From CAZLIC01 sp964559535 (GTDB lineage: Bacteria > Pseudomonadota > Alphaproteobacteria > Rhodobacterales > Rhodobacteraceae): 64,000 bases of DNA. Of this stretch, positions 1-7,631 are shown one piece after another. The stretch is taken from contig CAZLIC010000003.1 in NCBI GenBank assembly GCA_964559535.1, positions 108,792-172,791 of the forward strand. Reading direction: 5' to 3'. Every line of letters begins with the position of its first letter. The stretch's first letter is position 1. The notes beneath the pieces are model-generated. The model had not been told where the DNA came from. It worked only from the letters and a program-made list of their open reading frames with translations, and did no database searches. The translations under genes and the position numbers were made by a program.

Positions 1-570
1 CACCGACGCGCGCATCAGGAAGTGCATCTTGCGGATGGCGAAGTAGTGGAAGTTGAAGCACAGTTCCGGCGTGACGTACCCGTTCGGCGCCTGTTCGTGC
101 GGCAGCACGATGTTCAGCCCCACCGAACGCCCGCCCGCCTCGGCGGCGCCGCGGTTGCCCGCCTCCATCACTCCCGGCCCGCCGCCGGTGCAGATGATGC
201 CGTGGGTGCCGTCACCGGCCAGCGACCGCTCGGTCATCGCCCGCGCAAAGCGGCGCGCCTCGTCATAGTAGGGGGCCATGGCCGCCAGGCCCGGCGCCGC
301 CAAGGATGCCATCTCGGGCGCCGGGATGCGGGCGCCGCCGAACATCACCACGGTCGACTGCACGCCCGCCTCGTCCAGCGCCAGCTCTGGCTTCAGCAGT
401 TCCAGTTGCAGCCGCACCGGGCGCGTTTCGTCGCGTGTCAGGAAGGCCGGGTCGGCAAAGGCCAGGCGATAGGTGCCCGACCGCGTCTGCGCCGTGTCGG
501 GAATGCGCCGTGCCGCCGCCAGATCCTGCCCGCTGTTGCGGAAGGGATGCGCGCGTGCCTTGTCTGTCAT
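1..570 (-). CDS. LOG-family (TIGR00730-like) nucleotide-binding protein, C-terminus beyond the left edge
   Basis: The 190 visible residues start at an ATG at 570 and stay open to base 1, so the 3' end is missing. The glycine-rich motif GGGPGVMEAGNRGA near residues 129-142 matches the first signature of the LOG/lysine-decarboxylase-like Rossmann fold. The second signature (PGGxGTxxE) would lie outside the window. Family members cleave the ribosyl bond of nucleoside 5'-monophosphates, best known for cytokinin activation; the bacterial substrate is often unknown. The approximately 80-residue N-terminal extension before the motif is typical of the longer bacterial LOG-like proteins. Cytoplasmic enzyme; the exact substrate is not inferable here. 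Confidence 0.85.
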   Translation of the reverse strand, partial: MTDKARAHPFRNSGQDLAAARRIPDTAQTRSGTYRLAFADPAFLTRDETRPVRLQLELLKPELALDEAGVQSTVVMFGGARIPAPEMASLAAPGLAAMAPYYDEARRFARAMTERSLAGDGTHGIICTGGGPGVMEAGNRGAAEAGGRSVGLNIVLPHEQAPNGYVTPELCFNFHYFAIRKMHFLMRASV

Positions 571-631
571 GCCGTGCCACCTGTGTTGCCAGGCGCAACT
601 ATAGGCAGGCGCGGCAGAATGGCGATGCCTC

Positions 632-1318
632 TCAGCTGGACCGCAGAAGGATGCGCGTGGTGTCCAGTGCCGCGGAAATGCGGGTGTAGTCGTCGGCGGC
701 CGAGCCGGGGGCCGACCGCAGCAACACCGTCTGCGCCTGCGCCACGATGGCGGCGGCGGCGGCGTCCACCTCGGGCGAAGGCACAACCGGCACCAGCGGG
801 CGCGGCGAGGCCACGTTGCCCCGGCGCACCGTCACGCGCGGCTGGCTGCGGCTGCGGTTGGCCTGCGCCAGGTCGCGCAGGTTGGCGGCGGCGTCCGACA
901 GGGCGGCACGGGCGGCGGCCTTGTCGCCGGTGGTGGGCATCGCCGCGGCAATCTCGGCCAGACCGGCGGCCACGCAGTCAATCGTATAGGCACGGTCCGG
1001 CAGGTCACGGCACAGTTCCGTCACCTGGGTGATGCGCGAAGCCGTGTCTGCCGAAACTGCGGCATCACCCGCGGCAGCCAGATCGGGTGAAGCCGCGGCA
1101 CCACCTGCGGCGCCCGCAGCGGCCCCTGTTGCCGCTTCCGGCGCGGCACCCAGTACGCCACCGGCCTCGTCCGGCGCGCCGGGCAGCACCACGGTTGGCA
1201 AGATCACCGGCGGCACAAAGACCAGCGGCACCGCAGTGACCGGGTCCTGCCCCGCCTGCCCGGCCTGCCCCGCCATCAACGCCAGCACGACGGCTGCCAC
1301 CCCCTGCCGGATCGTCAT
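632..1318 (-). CDS. secreted Ala/Pro-rich protein of unknown function
   Basis: Protein of 228 residues starting with a probable signal peptide (about residues 1-23, ending AGQAG). A low-complexity Pro/Val and Ala/Gly-rich stretch (residues about 30-85) follows, then a more normal helical domain with two cysteines (CRDLPDRAYTIDC) that could form a disulfide. I do not recognise the family. Its ATG overlaps the stop codon of the upstream gene by four bases (ATGA at 1315-1318), so the two are probably translated together. Both appear exported, suggesting a shared envelope role, but the function is unknown. Confidence 0.65.
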   Translation of the reverse strand: MTIRQGVAAVVLALMAGQAGQAGQDPVTAVPLVFVPPVILPTVVLPGAPDEAGGVLGAAPEAATGAAAGAAGGAAASPDLAAAGDAAVSADTASRITQVTELCRDLPDRAYTIDCVAAGLAEIAAAMPTTGDKAAARAALSDAAANLRDLAQANRSRSQPRVTVRRGNVASPRPLVPVVPSPEVDAAAAAIVAQAQTVLLRSAPGSAADDYTRISAALDTTRILLRSS

Positions 1319-2052
1319 GGTGTGCCCCCCTTGGCAAAGATCCAGGCCACCGAGATCGACAGCCGCTGTTCCTCCAGCCGGTCGGTCGCGTCGTCCAGCG
1401 TCAGGTTCATCACCAGCGGCAGATCGCCCGATGGTCGCAACGAAACCCCCAGCGACAGCGCCTCGCCCGTCCAGGCCACCGAGCCCCCGAGGTTTTGCGT
1501 GAAGCCCGCGCCGATGCCCGCGAACACCCCCGGCTGCGTGCCGTTGTCGCGCAGGTGGCTGCCGGCACCCAGCGTGAACATCACCGGCATCTGCCCGCCG
1601 CCCATCGGCACGGCGGCAAATCCCGTCACCATGGCCGCTACCGAGGGGTCATTGTCCGACGATTCGCCCCAGGCCGCCAGATTGTCGACCTCGACCCCGG
1701 CATAAACCGGCACCTGCCCGGTGGCGATGCGTCTCGACAGCTTGAAGCCCAGGTAACCCGAATCGCCAAAGTCATCGGTCAGCGAGGTGATGACCGCCTT
1801 GCCCTGCACGCCCACGCCGGTTTCGGCGTTGCCCAGGCCCAGGCCCAGTTCCAGCGAGCCGTCCGTGCGCGCGTTCATCGGGCTGCGTCGGGTCCCGGAC
1901 AGGGCCACGTAACCGACGCCCGCCGGTGCGACCGTGGCCGAGGGGATGCCCAGAAGCGTGAGGTTCCTGCTCTGCGCCCAGACGGGTCCGGTCAGGACAC
2001 CGGCCGCCCCGAACAGCGCCAGCCCTGCAGCAATCCACTTCGCGTCCCGCAC
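1315..2052 (-). CDS. predicted outer-membrane or periplasmic beta-rich protein of unknown function
   Basis: About 245 residues. The start chosen is a GTG at 2052, preceded closely by GGAGGA and followed by a clear signal peptide (hydrophobic segment ending GPVWAQS). An ATG at 2124 in the same frame would add residues ahead of the signal sequence and is less likely. After cleavage the protein is rich in alternating Gly/hydrophobic strands (GLGLGNAETGVGVQGK, GYLGFKLSRR, FAGIGAGFTQNLGGSVAWTG) and ends in a strand finishing SVAWIFAKGG. This pattern fits a small beta-barrel, though it lacks a terminal aromatic residue. It is translationally coupled to the following secreted protein. No named family recognised. 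Confidence 0.6.
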   Translation of the reverse strand: MRDAKWIAAGLALFGAAGVLTGPVWAQSRNLTLLGIPSATVAPAGVGYVALSGTRRSPMNARTDGSLELGLGLGNAETGVGVQGKAVITSLTDDFGDSGYLGFKLSRRIATGQVPVYAGVEVDNLAAWGESSDNDPSVAAMVTGFAAVPMGGGQMPVMFTLGAGSHLRDNGTQPGVFAGIGAGFTQNLGGSVAWTGEALSLGVSLRPSGDLPLVMNLTLDDATDRLEEQRLSISVAWIFAKGGTP

Positions 2053-2200
2053 CTGTCCTCCGATTGTCCACCCCGCAAGCCCGCCCCGAGTCGGGAAAGG
2101 CTGCCGGACCTCCTTTTGGCACATCCTCACTCCGGCGCAACCATCCGTCTGCACCGGCATGCAGGACACGACGGAAGGGTTGCGTTCGGTCACTGGATAA

Positions 2201-2212
2201 GTGTATATGCAC
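2201..2212. promoter_or_regulatory. candidate MarR operator, site 1 (imperfect palindrome GTGTATATGCAC)
   Basis: This 12-bp near-palindrome sits immediately before the ATG of the MarR gene. A perfect version of the same motif (GTGTA-TC-TACAC) lies at 2682-2693 before the next gene. Two matching dyads flanking a MarR gene suggest autoregulation and control of the downstream membrane protein. The pairing is seen in the sequence; the binding is inferred. Confidence 0.5.
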
Positions 2213-2214
2213 GC

Positions 2215-2640
2215 ATGAACCTTGAAAGCCCGCTCTGGTGCCTGACCCATCGCATGACGCGCGCCGCGCGCCTGCTGACGCGCGGGTTCGAGGCCGCGGC
2301 CGAAGCGCAGGGGTTTCCGATGACGGCGCCGCAGTTCACCACGCTGGCCCGGCTGTCGGGGCATGGTGCAACGGCAGTGGGCGAACTGGCCCGCTTGCTG
2401 GCCACCGACCGCACCACGCTGACGCGCAATCTGGCCGTGCTGCAGGCCCGTGGCTGGATTGCCCCCGGCGATGCCGACGACCGGCGGCAGCACCGCTGGG
2501 AACTGACCGAGGCCGGCCGCAAGGCGCTGAACGACGTCATGCCAGTGTGGCGCACCTGGCAGGCCGGGCTTGTCAACAAGCTGGGCCCCGATGCCGTGAC
2601 CAGGCTCTTTGACGCCCTGAGAACACTCGAAACCGACTGA
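2215..2640 (+). CDS. MarR-family transcriptional regulator
   Basis: A 141-residue protein of typical MarR length with the winged-helix core in order: an N-terminal dimerisation helix, the recognition segment (TAVGELARLLATDRTTLTRN, residues about 58-77), and the wing signature DADDRRQHRWELTEAGRKA. MarR proteins are dimeric repressors released by small phenolic or oxidative signals. It is followed by a small integral membrane protein in the same direction, and both genes have a GTGTA-type dyad next to their starts. The regulator therefore probably represses itself and that neighbour. The inducer is unknown. Confidence 0.9.
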   Translation: MNLESPLWCLTHRMTRAARLLTRGFEAAAEAQGFPMTAPQFTTLARLSGHGATAVGELARLLATDRTTLTRNLAVLQARGWIAPGDADDRRQHRWELTEAGRKALNDVMPVWRTWQAGLVNKLGPDAVTRLFDALRTLETD

Positions 2641-2681
2641 CCTGCCGGATGACCCGGCGCCTCTCGACCTTGCCCAAAAAC

Positions 2682-2693
2682 GTGTATCTACAC
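2682..2693. promoter_or_regulatory. candidate MarR operator, site 2 (perfect palindrome GTGTA-TC-TACAC)
   Basis: A perfect 12-bp dyad located three bases before the AAAGGAG ribosome binding site of the downstream membrane-protein gene. Occupancy would block its promoter or translation start region. It matches the site upstream of the MarR gene in 10 of 12 positions. Confidence 0.5.
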
Positions 2694-2708
2694 ATAAAGG
2701 AGATGAAG

Positions 2709-3335
2709 ATGACCGCGTTGCCCCAAAGCCCGAAGCTGCCATTCCCTGCCCTGCCGATCCTTGCCCTGCTGCTGCCCCTGTGGGCCGCGGCGATCATCGT
2801 GCTGGCCACGCAGGGCGCCTTTGTCCAGACGACCGGCGGCCCGCCCTTGGCCGTGATCACCGCCATCCTGACCCCCGTCGCGGCGTTTGCCCTGCTGTGG
2901 CAGGTGGCACCGGGCCTGCGCGCCTGGGCCGCCACGCTGGACCCCGCGCTCTTGGCCGGTGTGCAGGCCTGGCGCGTGCTGGGGGCGGTGTTCCTGTTCA
3001 CCTGGTGGCTGGGCCATCTGCCCGCGCCCTTTGCCATCGTGGCCGGGATCGGTGACATCGCCGTCGGCGTCTTTGCCGTCGGCACCACGCTGGCCATTGC
3101 CCGCGGCCAGGCAGGCTGGCAGGCGCGGTCGCGGCGGCTGGCGGTCATGGGCCTTGCCGACTTTGCCACCGTGCTGACGCTGGCCACGCTGTCGGGACAG
3201 GGCGGTCCGCTGCAGGGGCCGGACGGCCTGACCGTCGCCGCAATGCAGCAGCTGCCGATGATCCTGATCCCCGGCTTCCTGGTGCCGCTGTTCATCATCC
3301 TGCACATCCTGTCCTGGCTGCGCAGCCGGGGCTAG
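2709..3335 (+). CDS. small integral membrane protein, function unknown
   Basis: Protein of 208 residues. The ATG at 2709 is chosen over the ATG at 2703 because AAAGGAG (2696-2702) ends six bases upstream of it. About six hydrophobic segments are visible (for example LPILALLLPLWAAAIIVLA, AVITAILTPVAAFALLW, MILIPGFLVPLFIILHILSW), so it is an inner-membrane protein with short loops. I recognise no transport or enzyme motif. It lies 69 bp downstream of the MarR gene behind a dyad shared with that gene, so it is likely the regulator's target. Candidate roles include a stress-inducible membrane protein, but nothing specific is supported. Confidence 0.7.
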   Translation: MTALPQSPKLPFPALPILALLLPLWAAAIIVLATQGAFVQTTGGPPLAVITAILTPVAAFALLWQVAPGLRAWAATLDPALLAGVQAWRVLGAVFLFTWWLGHLPAPFAIVAGIGDIAVGVFAVGTTLAIARGQAGWQARSRRLAVMGLADFATVLTLATLSGQGGPLQGPDGLTVAAMQQLPMILIPGFLVPLFIILHILSWLRSRG

Positions 3336-3406
3336 GCCGACCTCCGTTGCGCGGGCAGCGCCTTTCGGCTAAGGCCCGCGCACACCACCGGACCGGGGAG
3401 ATGCCG

Positions 3407-4231
3407 ATGTCGTACAGCGCGCTGGAAGCGGAAATCGAAGCCGCCTGGGACGCGCGCGACAGCATTTCACCAGCCACCAAAGGGGCCGTGCGCGATGCGG
3501 TCGAGGCCACGCTGACGGCGCTGGACAGCGGCGTACTGCGGGTTGCCGAGAAACGCGGCAATGACTGGCACGTGAACCAGTGGGCGAAGAAAGCCGTGCT
3601 GCTGTCGTTCCGGCTGACCGACATGTACGAGATTTCCGGCTCGAACGGCGGGTCGAACTGGTGGGACAAGGTGCCCTCCAAATGGCAGGGCTGGGGCGAG
3701 AGCCAGTGGCGGGCGGCGGGCTTCCGCGCCGTGCCGGGGTCGATCGTCCGGCGGTCGGCCTATATCGCCAGGGGCGTCGTGCTGATGCCGTCCTTCGTGA
3801 ACATCGGCGCCTATGTCGACGAAGGCTCAATGGTGGACGGCTGGGCCACCGTGGGGTCCTGCGCGCAGATCGGCCGCAACGTGCACCTGTCGGGCGGCGT
3901 GGGCATCGGCGGGGTGCTGGAACCCATGCAGGCAGGCCCGACGATCATTGAAGACAACTGCTTCATCGGCGCCCGCTCCGAAGTGGTGGAGGGCTGCATC
4001 GTGCGCGAAGGCAGCGTGCTGGGCATGGGCGTGTTCATCGGCAAGTCGACCAAGATCGTCGACCGCGAGACAGGCGAGGTGATGTACGGCGAGGTGCCGG
4101 CGGGGTCGGTCGTGGTGGCCGGGTCGATGCCGTCGAAGGGCGGGATCAACCTCTACTGCGCGGTGATCGTCAAACGGGTGGACGCGCAGACGCGGTCCAA
4201 GACAAGCATCAACGAGCTGTTGCGCGACTGA
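3407..4231 (+). CDS. dapD: 2,3,4,5-tetrahydropyridine-2,6-dicarboxylate N-succinyltransferase
   Basis: Catalyses succinyl-CoA-dependent succinylation of tetrahydrodipicolinate in the succinylase branch of lysine and meso-diaminopimelate synthesis (cytoplasm). The 274-residue length equals that of known DapD proteins. The ATG at 3407 has GGGGAG six bases upstream, better than the ATG at 3401. An N-terminal helical domain is followed by a left-handed beta-helix of hexapeptide repeats (roughly residues 115-235, e.g. VLMPSFVNIGAYVDEGSMVDG and IGRNVHLSGGVGIGG), with the family's conserved NCFIGARSEVVEG segment. Other dap genes are not adjacent. The gene is convergent with the D,D-carboxypeptidase gene, which acts on the same cell-wall pathway. 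Confidence 0.96.
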   Translation: MSYSALEAEIEAAWDARDSISPATKGAVRDAVEATLTALDSGVLRVAEKRGNDWHVNQWAKKAVLLSFRLTDMYEISGSNGGSNWWDKVPSKWQGWGESQWRAAGFRAVPGSIVRRSAYIARGVVLMPSFVNIGAYVDEGSMVDGWATVGSCAQIGRNVHLSGGVGIGGVLEPMQAGPTIIEDNCFIGARSEVVEGCIVREGSVLGMGVFIGKSTKIVDRETGEVMYGEVPAGSVVVAGSMPSKGGINLYCAVIVKRVDAQTRSKTSINELLRD

Positions 4232-4371
4232 TCCGATCCTGTCCCCTCCCCGCGCGTCAGGCACGGCCGAGGTGCCCGGGCACCTGCACGGGGGTCGGCG
4301 AATGGGCGCTTTGACCTGTGGCTCAATGCCGGATGCCGGGCATGCCTTCCCCGCCGCACCGACACATCGAG

Positions 4372-4537
4372 GTCCCTGTGCCCCACACGGGACAAAAGCG
4401 GCGGTTCCTTCCGGATCCGCCCGTCACCCCAGCGTTGCAGACGCCGCATCCGTAAACAAACCCCTAACAGGCGCCCGCAAGCCATTGATTTTGCTTGTGT
4501 GGCCCCTGTGTCCCAGCGTGGGACGCCACTGTCCCAC
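4372..4537. promoter_or_regulatory. cluster of GTCCC dyads in a 340-bp gap between convergent genes
   Basis: The gap 4232-4574 lies between two gene 3' ends yet holds regulatory-looking sequence. A perfect palindrome, GTCCCA-GCG-TGGGAC, occupies 4510-4524; an extra GTCCCAC half-site sits at 4531-4537; a looser dyad GTCCC...GGGAC spans 4372-4393. The same palindrome, in a longer form, occurs at 11677-11697. No ORF in the gap looks genuine. A non-coding RNA gene or a regulator-binding region is possible; neither is shown. Confidence 0.4.
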
Positions 4538-4574
4538 GGCCCCCCAAAAGGCGCTTGGGCTGCGGCAATTCGGC

Positions 4575-6254
4575 CTACGGCCCCAGCACCACGCATTCCT
4601 GCGCCCGCGCGGTGGCCCGGCGGCACGCAAGCGACGCCTGCTCCTCGCTCAGCCCCAGCACCGTGGCGTCGTAACCGCCCGAACGGGACACAACCTTGCG
4701 CAGCCCGTCGCTCAGCGCCACGCTGTCGGTCAGCATCGCCTTCATCAGCACCTTCTCGGCCACGCTGCGCGACGGGTGGCGGCCCAGATCCACACCCCAG
4801 TTTCGTTGCCCGCCCGAGGTTGACAGCCGCGTCACCACTTCGGGTTCGGCCGCGGCCACCTGCGTTTCGGTCGGCAGCGGCAGCAGCACGGTCAGCGGGT
4901 CTTCGGGCTGCGGCGCATCGGCGGGCGAGGACAGGTTCTCCACTCCGGTGGCCACATCCGCCGTGGCCACCTGCACCGCCCCTGCCGCCGGATCGTCGAT
5001 CATGGCGCCGTCATCCGTGGCGGTCACCTGCGGCGGGGGAAGCGTGGCGGGGTCCACCGGGTTGCCATCGGCATCGACAACCTGAAACGGCAGCGGACCG
5101 CCCGCCGGGGGCGCCGCGGGCGCGGCCCCGGCCACCACGGCAAAGGGCAGCGGCGCGGCCACCGGCGGCTGCGGTTCAGGGGCCACGGCTGCCTCTCCAT
5201 CATCGGCCGCCGCCGCCACGGCATCCTCGATGGTGTCCGACAGGGCGGCCACGGCAGCGGCGGCGGCTTGCGCGGTTCCGGCCGAAGGGCGCGGCCGCGG
5301 GCGGATCGACGAGGCCATGCCCGTCACCACCCGAATCGTCTTGGCCCCGGGCGCGGGGGTCGCGGCATCGGCCATGGGTTCCGGCGCGGCCGGCGGTTCA
5401 ACCGGCGCCGGGTCGTTCACCCGCACGCCCTTGCGTACCGCCTCGAACCCGTAGTCCAGAAGCTCCGCCATCTTGGCGTTGCGCTGCGCCGTCGAGGTGC
5501 CGCCGAACACGGTGGAAATCAGCCGCACCCCGCCACGTTCCGCACTGGCCGTCAGGTTGAACCCGGCCGCCACGGTGTATCCGGTCTTGATCCCGTCGGC
5601 GCCCTTGTAGGCATCCAGAAACCGGCGGTTGGTGTTGGCCACGTCGGCCAGCCCGGCATCCGTCTCGCGCCGCGAGAAGATGTTGTAATACTGCGGAAAG
5701 TCATAGAACAGCCGCCGCCCCAGGATGGACATGTCGCGCGCCGTCGACAGGTGGCCCGCAACAGTCAGGCCGTTGGCGTTCTTGAAGGTGGAATTCTTCA
5801 TGCCCAGCGCCTTGGCCGTGCGGTTCATGCGGGCGGCGAACTTGGCCTCGTTTCCACCCAGCGCATCGCCGATGGCACTGGCCGCATCGTTGGCCGATTT
5901 CACGGCGGCGGCGCGAATCAGGTGGCGCAGCGCAATCCTCTGCCCCGCCTTCAGCCCCAGCCGCGACGGCGGCTGCGCCGCGGCATTGGCCGAAACGGTG
6001 ATCACCGTGTCCAGCGTGACCTCGCCCCGGCGGATCGCGTCGAAGGCGATATACAGCGTCAGCATCTTGGTCAGCGAGGCCGGATGCAGCCGGGTATCGG
6101 CGTTCTTGGCGTACAGCGTCTCGCCGGTGCGCGCATCCATCACATGCGCCGCAAACGGAGCCGCACCACCTGTGCCCGCGCCGAAAGCGCACCACACAAC
6201 GAACAGCCCCAGAAACACGATGATGCGGGCGCACTGCGCCCCTGCTCGTACCAC
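4575..6254 (-). CDS. D-alanyl-D-alanine carboxypeptidase (DacC/PBP5-like) with C-terminal SPOR domain
   Basis: A 559-residue exported penicillin-binding protein that trims the terminal D-Ala from peptidoglycan stem peptides. The start is a GTG at 6254 preceded by GGAAGGA. A signal sequence (about 1-32) precedes a peptidase S11 domain containing all three active-site motifs: SLTK (60-63, Ser60 nucleophile), SAN (120-122) and KTG (223-225). A Pro/Ala-rich linker (about 280-480) leads to a C-terminal SPOR-like domain (about 485-559) that usually binds denuded glycan at the division septum. Standalone transcription unit, convergent with dapD. Confidence 0.93.
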   Translation of the reverse strand: MVRAGAQCARIIVFLGLFVVWCAFGAGTGGAAPFAAHVMDARTGETLYAKNADTRLHPASLTKMLTLYIAFDAIRRGEVTLDTVITVSANAAAQPPSRLGLKAGQRIALRHLIRAAAVKSANDAASAIGDALGGNEAKFAARMNRTAKALGMKNSTFKNANGLTVAGHLSTARDMSILGRRLFYDFPQYYNIFSRRETDAGLADVANTNRRFLDAYKGADGIKTGYTVAAGFNLTASAERGGVRLISTVFGGTSTAQRNAKMAELLDYGFEAVRKGVRVNDPAPVEPPAAPEPMADAATPAPGAKTIRVVTGMASSIRPRPRPSAGTAQAAAAAVAALSDTIEDAVAAAADDGEAAVAPEPQPPVAAPLPFAVVAGAAPAAPPAGGPLPFQVVDADGNPVDPATLPPPQVTATDDGAMIDDPAAGAVQVATADVATGVENLSSPADAPQPEDPLTVLLPLPTETQVAAAEPEVVTRLSTSGGQRNWGVDLGRHPSRSVAEKVLMKAMLTDSVALSDGLRKVVSRSGGYDATVLGLSEEQASLACRRATARAQECVVLGP

Positions 6255-6451
6255 GTCCCCGATCCTTCCGCCTGTATCATCCGCGTCCAGGTATGTTCCC
6301 GGATCACGGACGTCTGCCTTGGCGTGGACGCTAGCACAGCATGCGGAAAGGTCAAAACCCGCGGAATATCAATGGCTTTCAGAATGATCTTGATGTGGCT
6401 TCGCTGCCGCAGCGGAATATCTGGTAGACGCACGGTGCGCGCCCACCATCC

Positions 6452-7150
6452 CTAGTCGAATCGCGTCAGAAATGCGGGCAGCGCCCCCAGATCGGGCAGT
6501 TCGGCAAAGCGGGCATGGCCCATTGGCGGATCGGCGGCTTCCAGCCCCCAGACCAGCGGATGCGGCACATGCGCTGCCCAGGCACCCGCGTGCAAGGCCG
6601 GAATCACGTCTGATTTCAGCGAGTTGCCGACCATCATTGCAGCTGTGGCCCCGGTGCCGTGGCGGGCGAAAAGGCGCGCATAGACCTGCGGGGTCTTGTC
6701 CGACACGATTTCGACCGCGTGGAACATGTCGCCCAGCCCCGATTGCGCCAGCTTGCGCTCCTGATCCAGAAGGTCGCCCTTGGTGATCAGCACCACCCGG
6801 AACCGCGCGGCTGCCGCCGCCACCGCCTCGGCGGCATGCGGCAGAAGCTCGATAGGATGCTCCAGCATTTCGCGCCCGGCGGCCAGCAGGTCGGCAATCA
6901 CGGCGGCGGGGACCCGGCCTTCGGTCACCTCGATGGCCGTCTCGACCATCGACAGCACAAAGCCCTTCACCCCGAAACCGTAGTGCCCGAGGTTGCGCCG
7001 CTCGGCCGCCAGCAACCGCTCGGCCAGGTGGTCGGGCGCGGCGTGGTCGGCCAGAAGGGCGGCGAACCGTTCCTGCGTCAGGCGGAAGAACGTCTCGTTC
7101 TGCCACAGCGTGTCGTCGGCATCGAATCCGATGGTGGTCAGCGCGTCCAT
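6452..7150 (-). CDS. HAD-superfamily hydrolase
   Basis: Protein of 232 residues with the haloacid-dehalogenase motifs in order: motif I FDADDTLW (nucleophile Asp and acid/base Asp, residues about 9-16), motif II in VVLITKGD, motif III Lys in IVSDKTP, and motif IV GNSLKSDV. The inserted helical cap is C1-type. HAD enzymes of this type are phosphatases for small phosphorylated metabolites; the substrate cannot be deduced. Its gene is divergent from clpS, with 118 bp between the starts. Confidence 0.88.
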   Translation of the reverse strand: MDALTTIGFDADDTLWQNETFFRLTQERFAALLADHAAPDHLAERLLAAERRNLGHYGFGVKGFVLSMVETAIEVTEGRVPAAVIADLLAAGREMLEHPIELLPHAAEAVAAAAARFRVVLITKGDLLDQERKLAQSGLGDMFHAVEIVSDKTPQVYARLFARHGTGATAAMMVGNSLKSDVIPALHAGAWAAHVPHPLVWGLEAADPPMGHARFAELPDLGALPAFLTRFD

Positions 7151-7268
7151 GCGCGGCAGACTGCCCGCCCTGCGGCGCAAAGGTCCACCCCCTTTCCGAA
7201 TGGCAAGACTTTGCTATATCCTTGGTGTGTATCCTGCCCCCCGAATCCATCCAGCGGAGCGTCGCCCC

Positions 7269-7613
7269 GTGACCAGCACCCCTTTCACGATGTCCACCGA
7301 CAAGCGCGGCGGCACCGACAATGAAACGGGCGTACTGACCAAGACAAAGACGCGCACGCAGCGTCCGCCGATGTACAAGGTGCTGCTGCTGAACGACGAC
7401 TACACCCCGATGGAGTTCGTGGTGCATGTGCTGGAACGCTTCTTCGGCCTCAGCCATGCCCAGGCTTTCGAGATCATGCTGACCGTGCACAAGAAGGGGC
7501 TGGCGGTGGTCGGCGTGTTCAGTTTCGAGGTGGCCGAAACGAAAGTGGCGCAGGTGATGGATTTTGCCCGCCGCCACCAGCACCCGCTGCAATGCACCAT
7601 GGAAAAGGAATAG
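7269..7613 (+). CDS. clpS: ATP-dependent Clp protease adaptor ClpS
   Basis: ClpS delivers N-end-rule substrates (N-terminal Leu, Phe, Tyr, Trp) to ClpA-ClpP in the cytoplasm. The conserved core is intact: KVLLLNDDYTPMEFVVHVLE with the substrate-pocket Asn-Asp-Asp, then AFEIMLTVHKKG and VAETKVAQVMDFAR, ending HPLQCTMEKE. I place the start at GTG 7269 because GGAG lies nine bases upstream. An ATG at 7290 in the same frame (107 residues) lacks a visible ribosome site but is possible; the difference affects only the disordered tail. clpA is not in the window. Confidence 0.92.
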   Translation: MTSTPFTMSTDKRGGTDNETGVLTKTKTRTQRPPMYKVLLLNDDYTPMEFVVHVLERFFGLSHAQAFEIMLTVHKKGLAVVGVFSFEVAETKVAQVMDFARRHQHPLQCTMEKE

Positions 7614-7631
7614 GGGCCGCGCGCCCCGCCC

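Noticed and set aside
4272..4823. ORF in the gap between dapD and the carboxypeptidase gene
   Set aside because: No similarity, no ribosome site, and it overlaps the 3' end of a real gene; the gap is better described by its GTCCC dyads.
5268..6455. 395-residue ORF opposite the D,D-carboxypeptidase gene
   Set aside because: It lies fully in the complementary strand of a gene with clear SxxK/SxN/KTG motifs; its composition is the reflected GC-rich bias and it has no recognisable motif.
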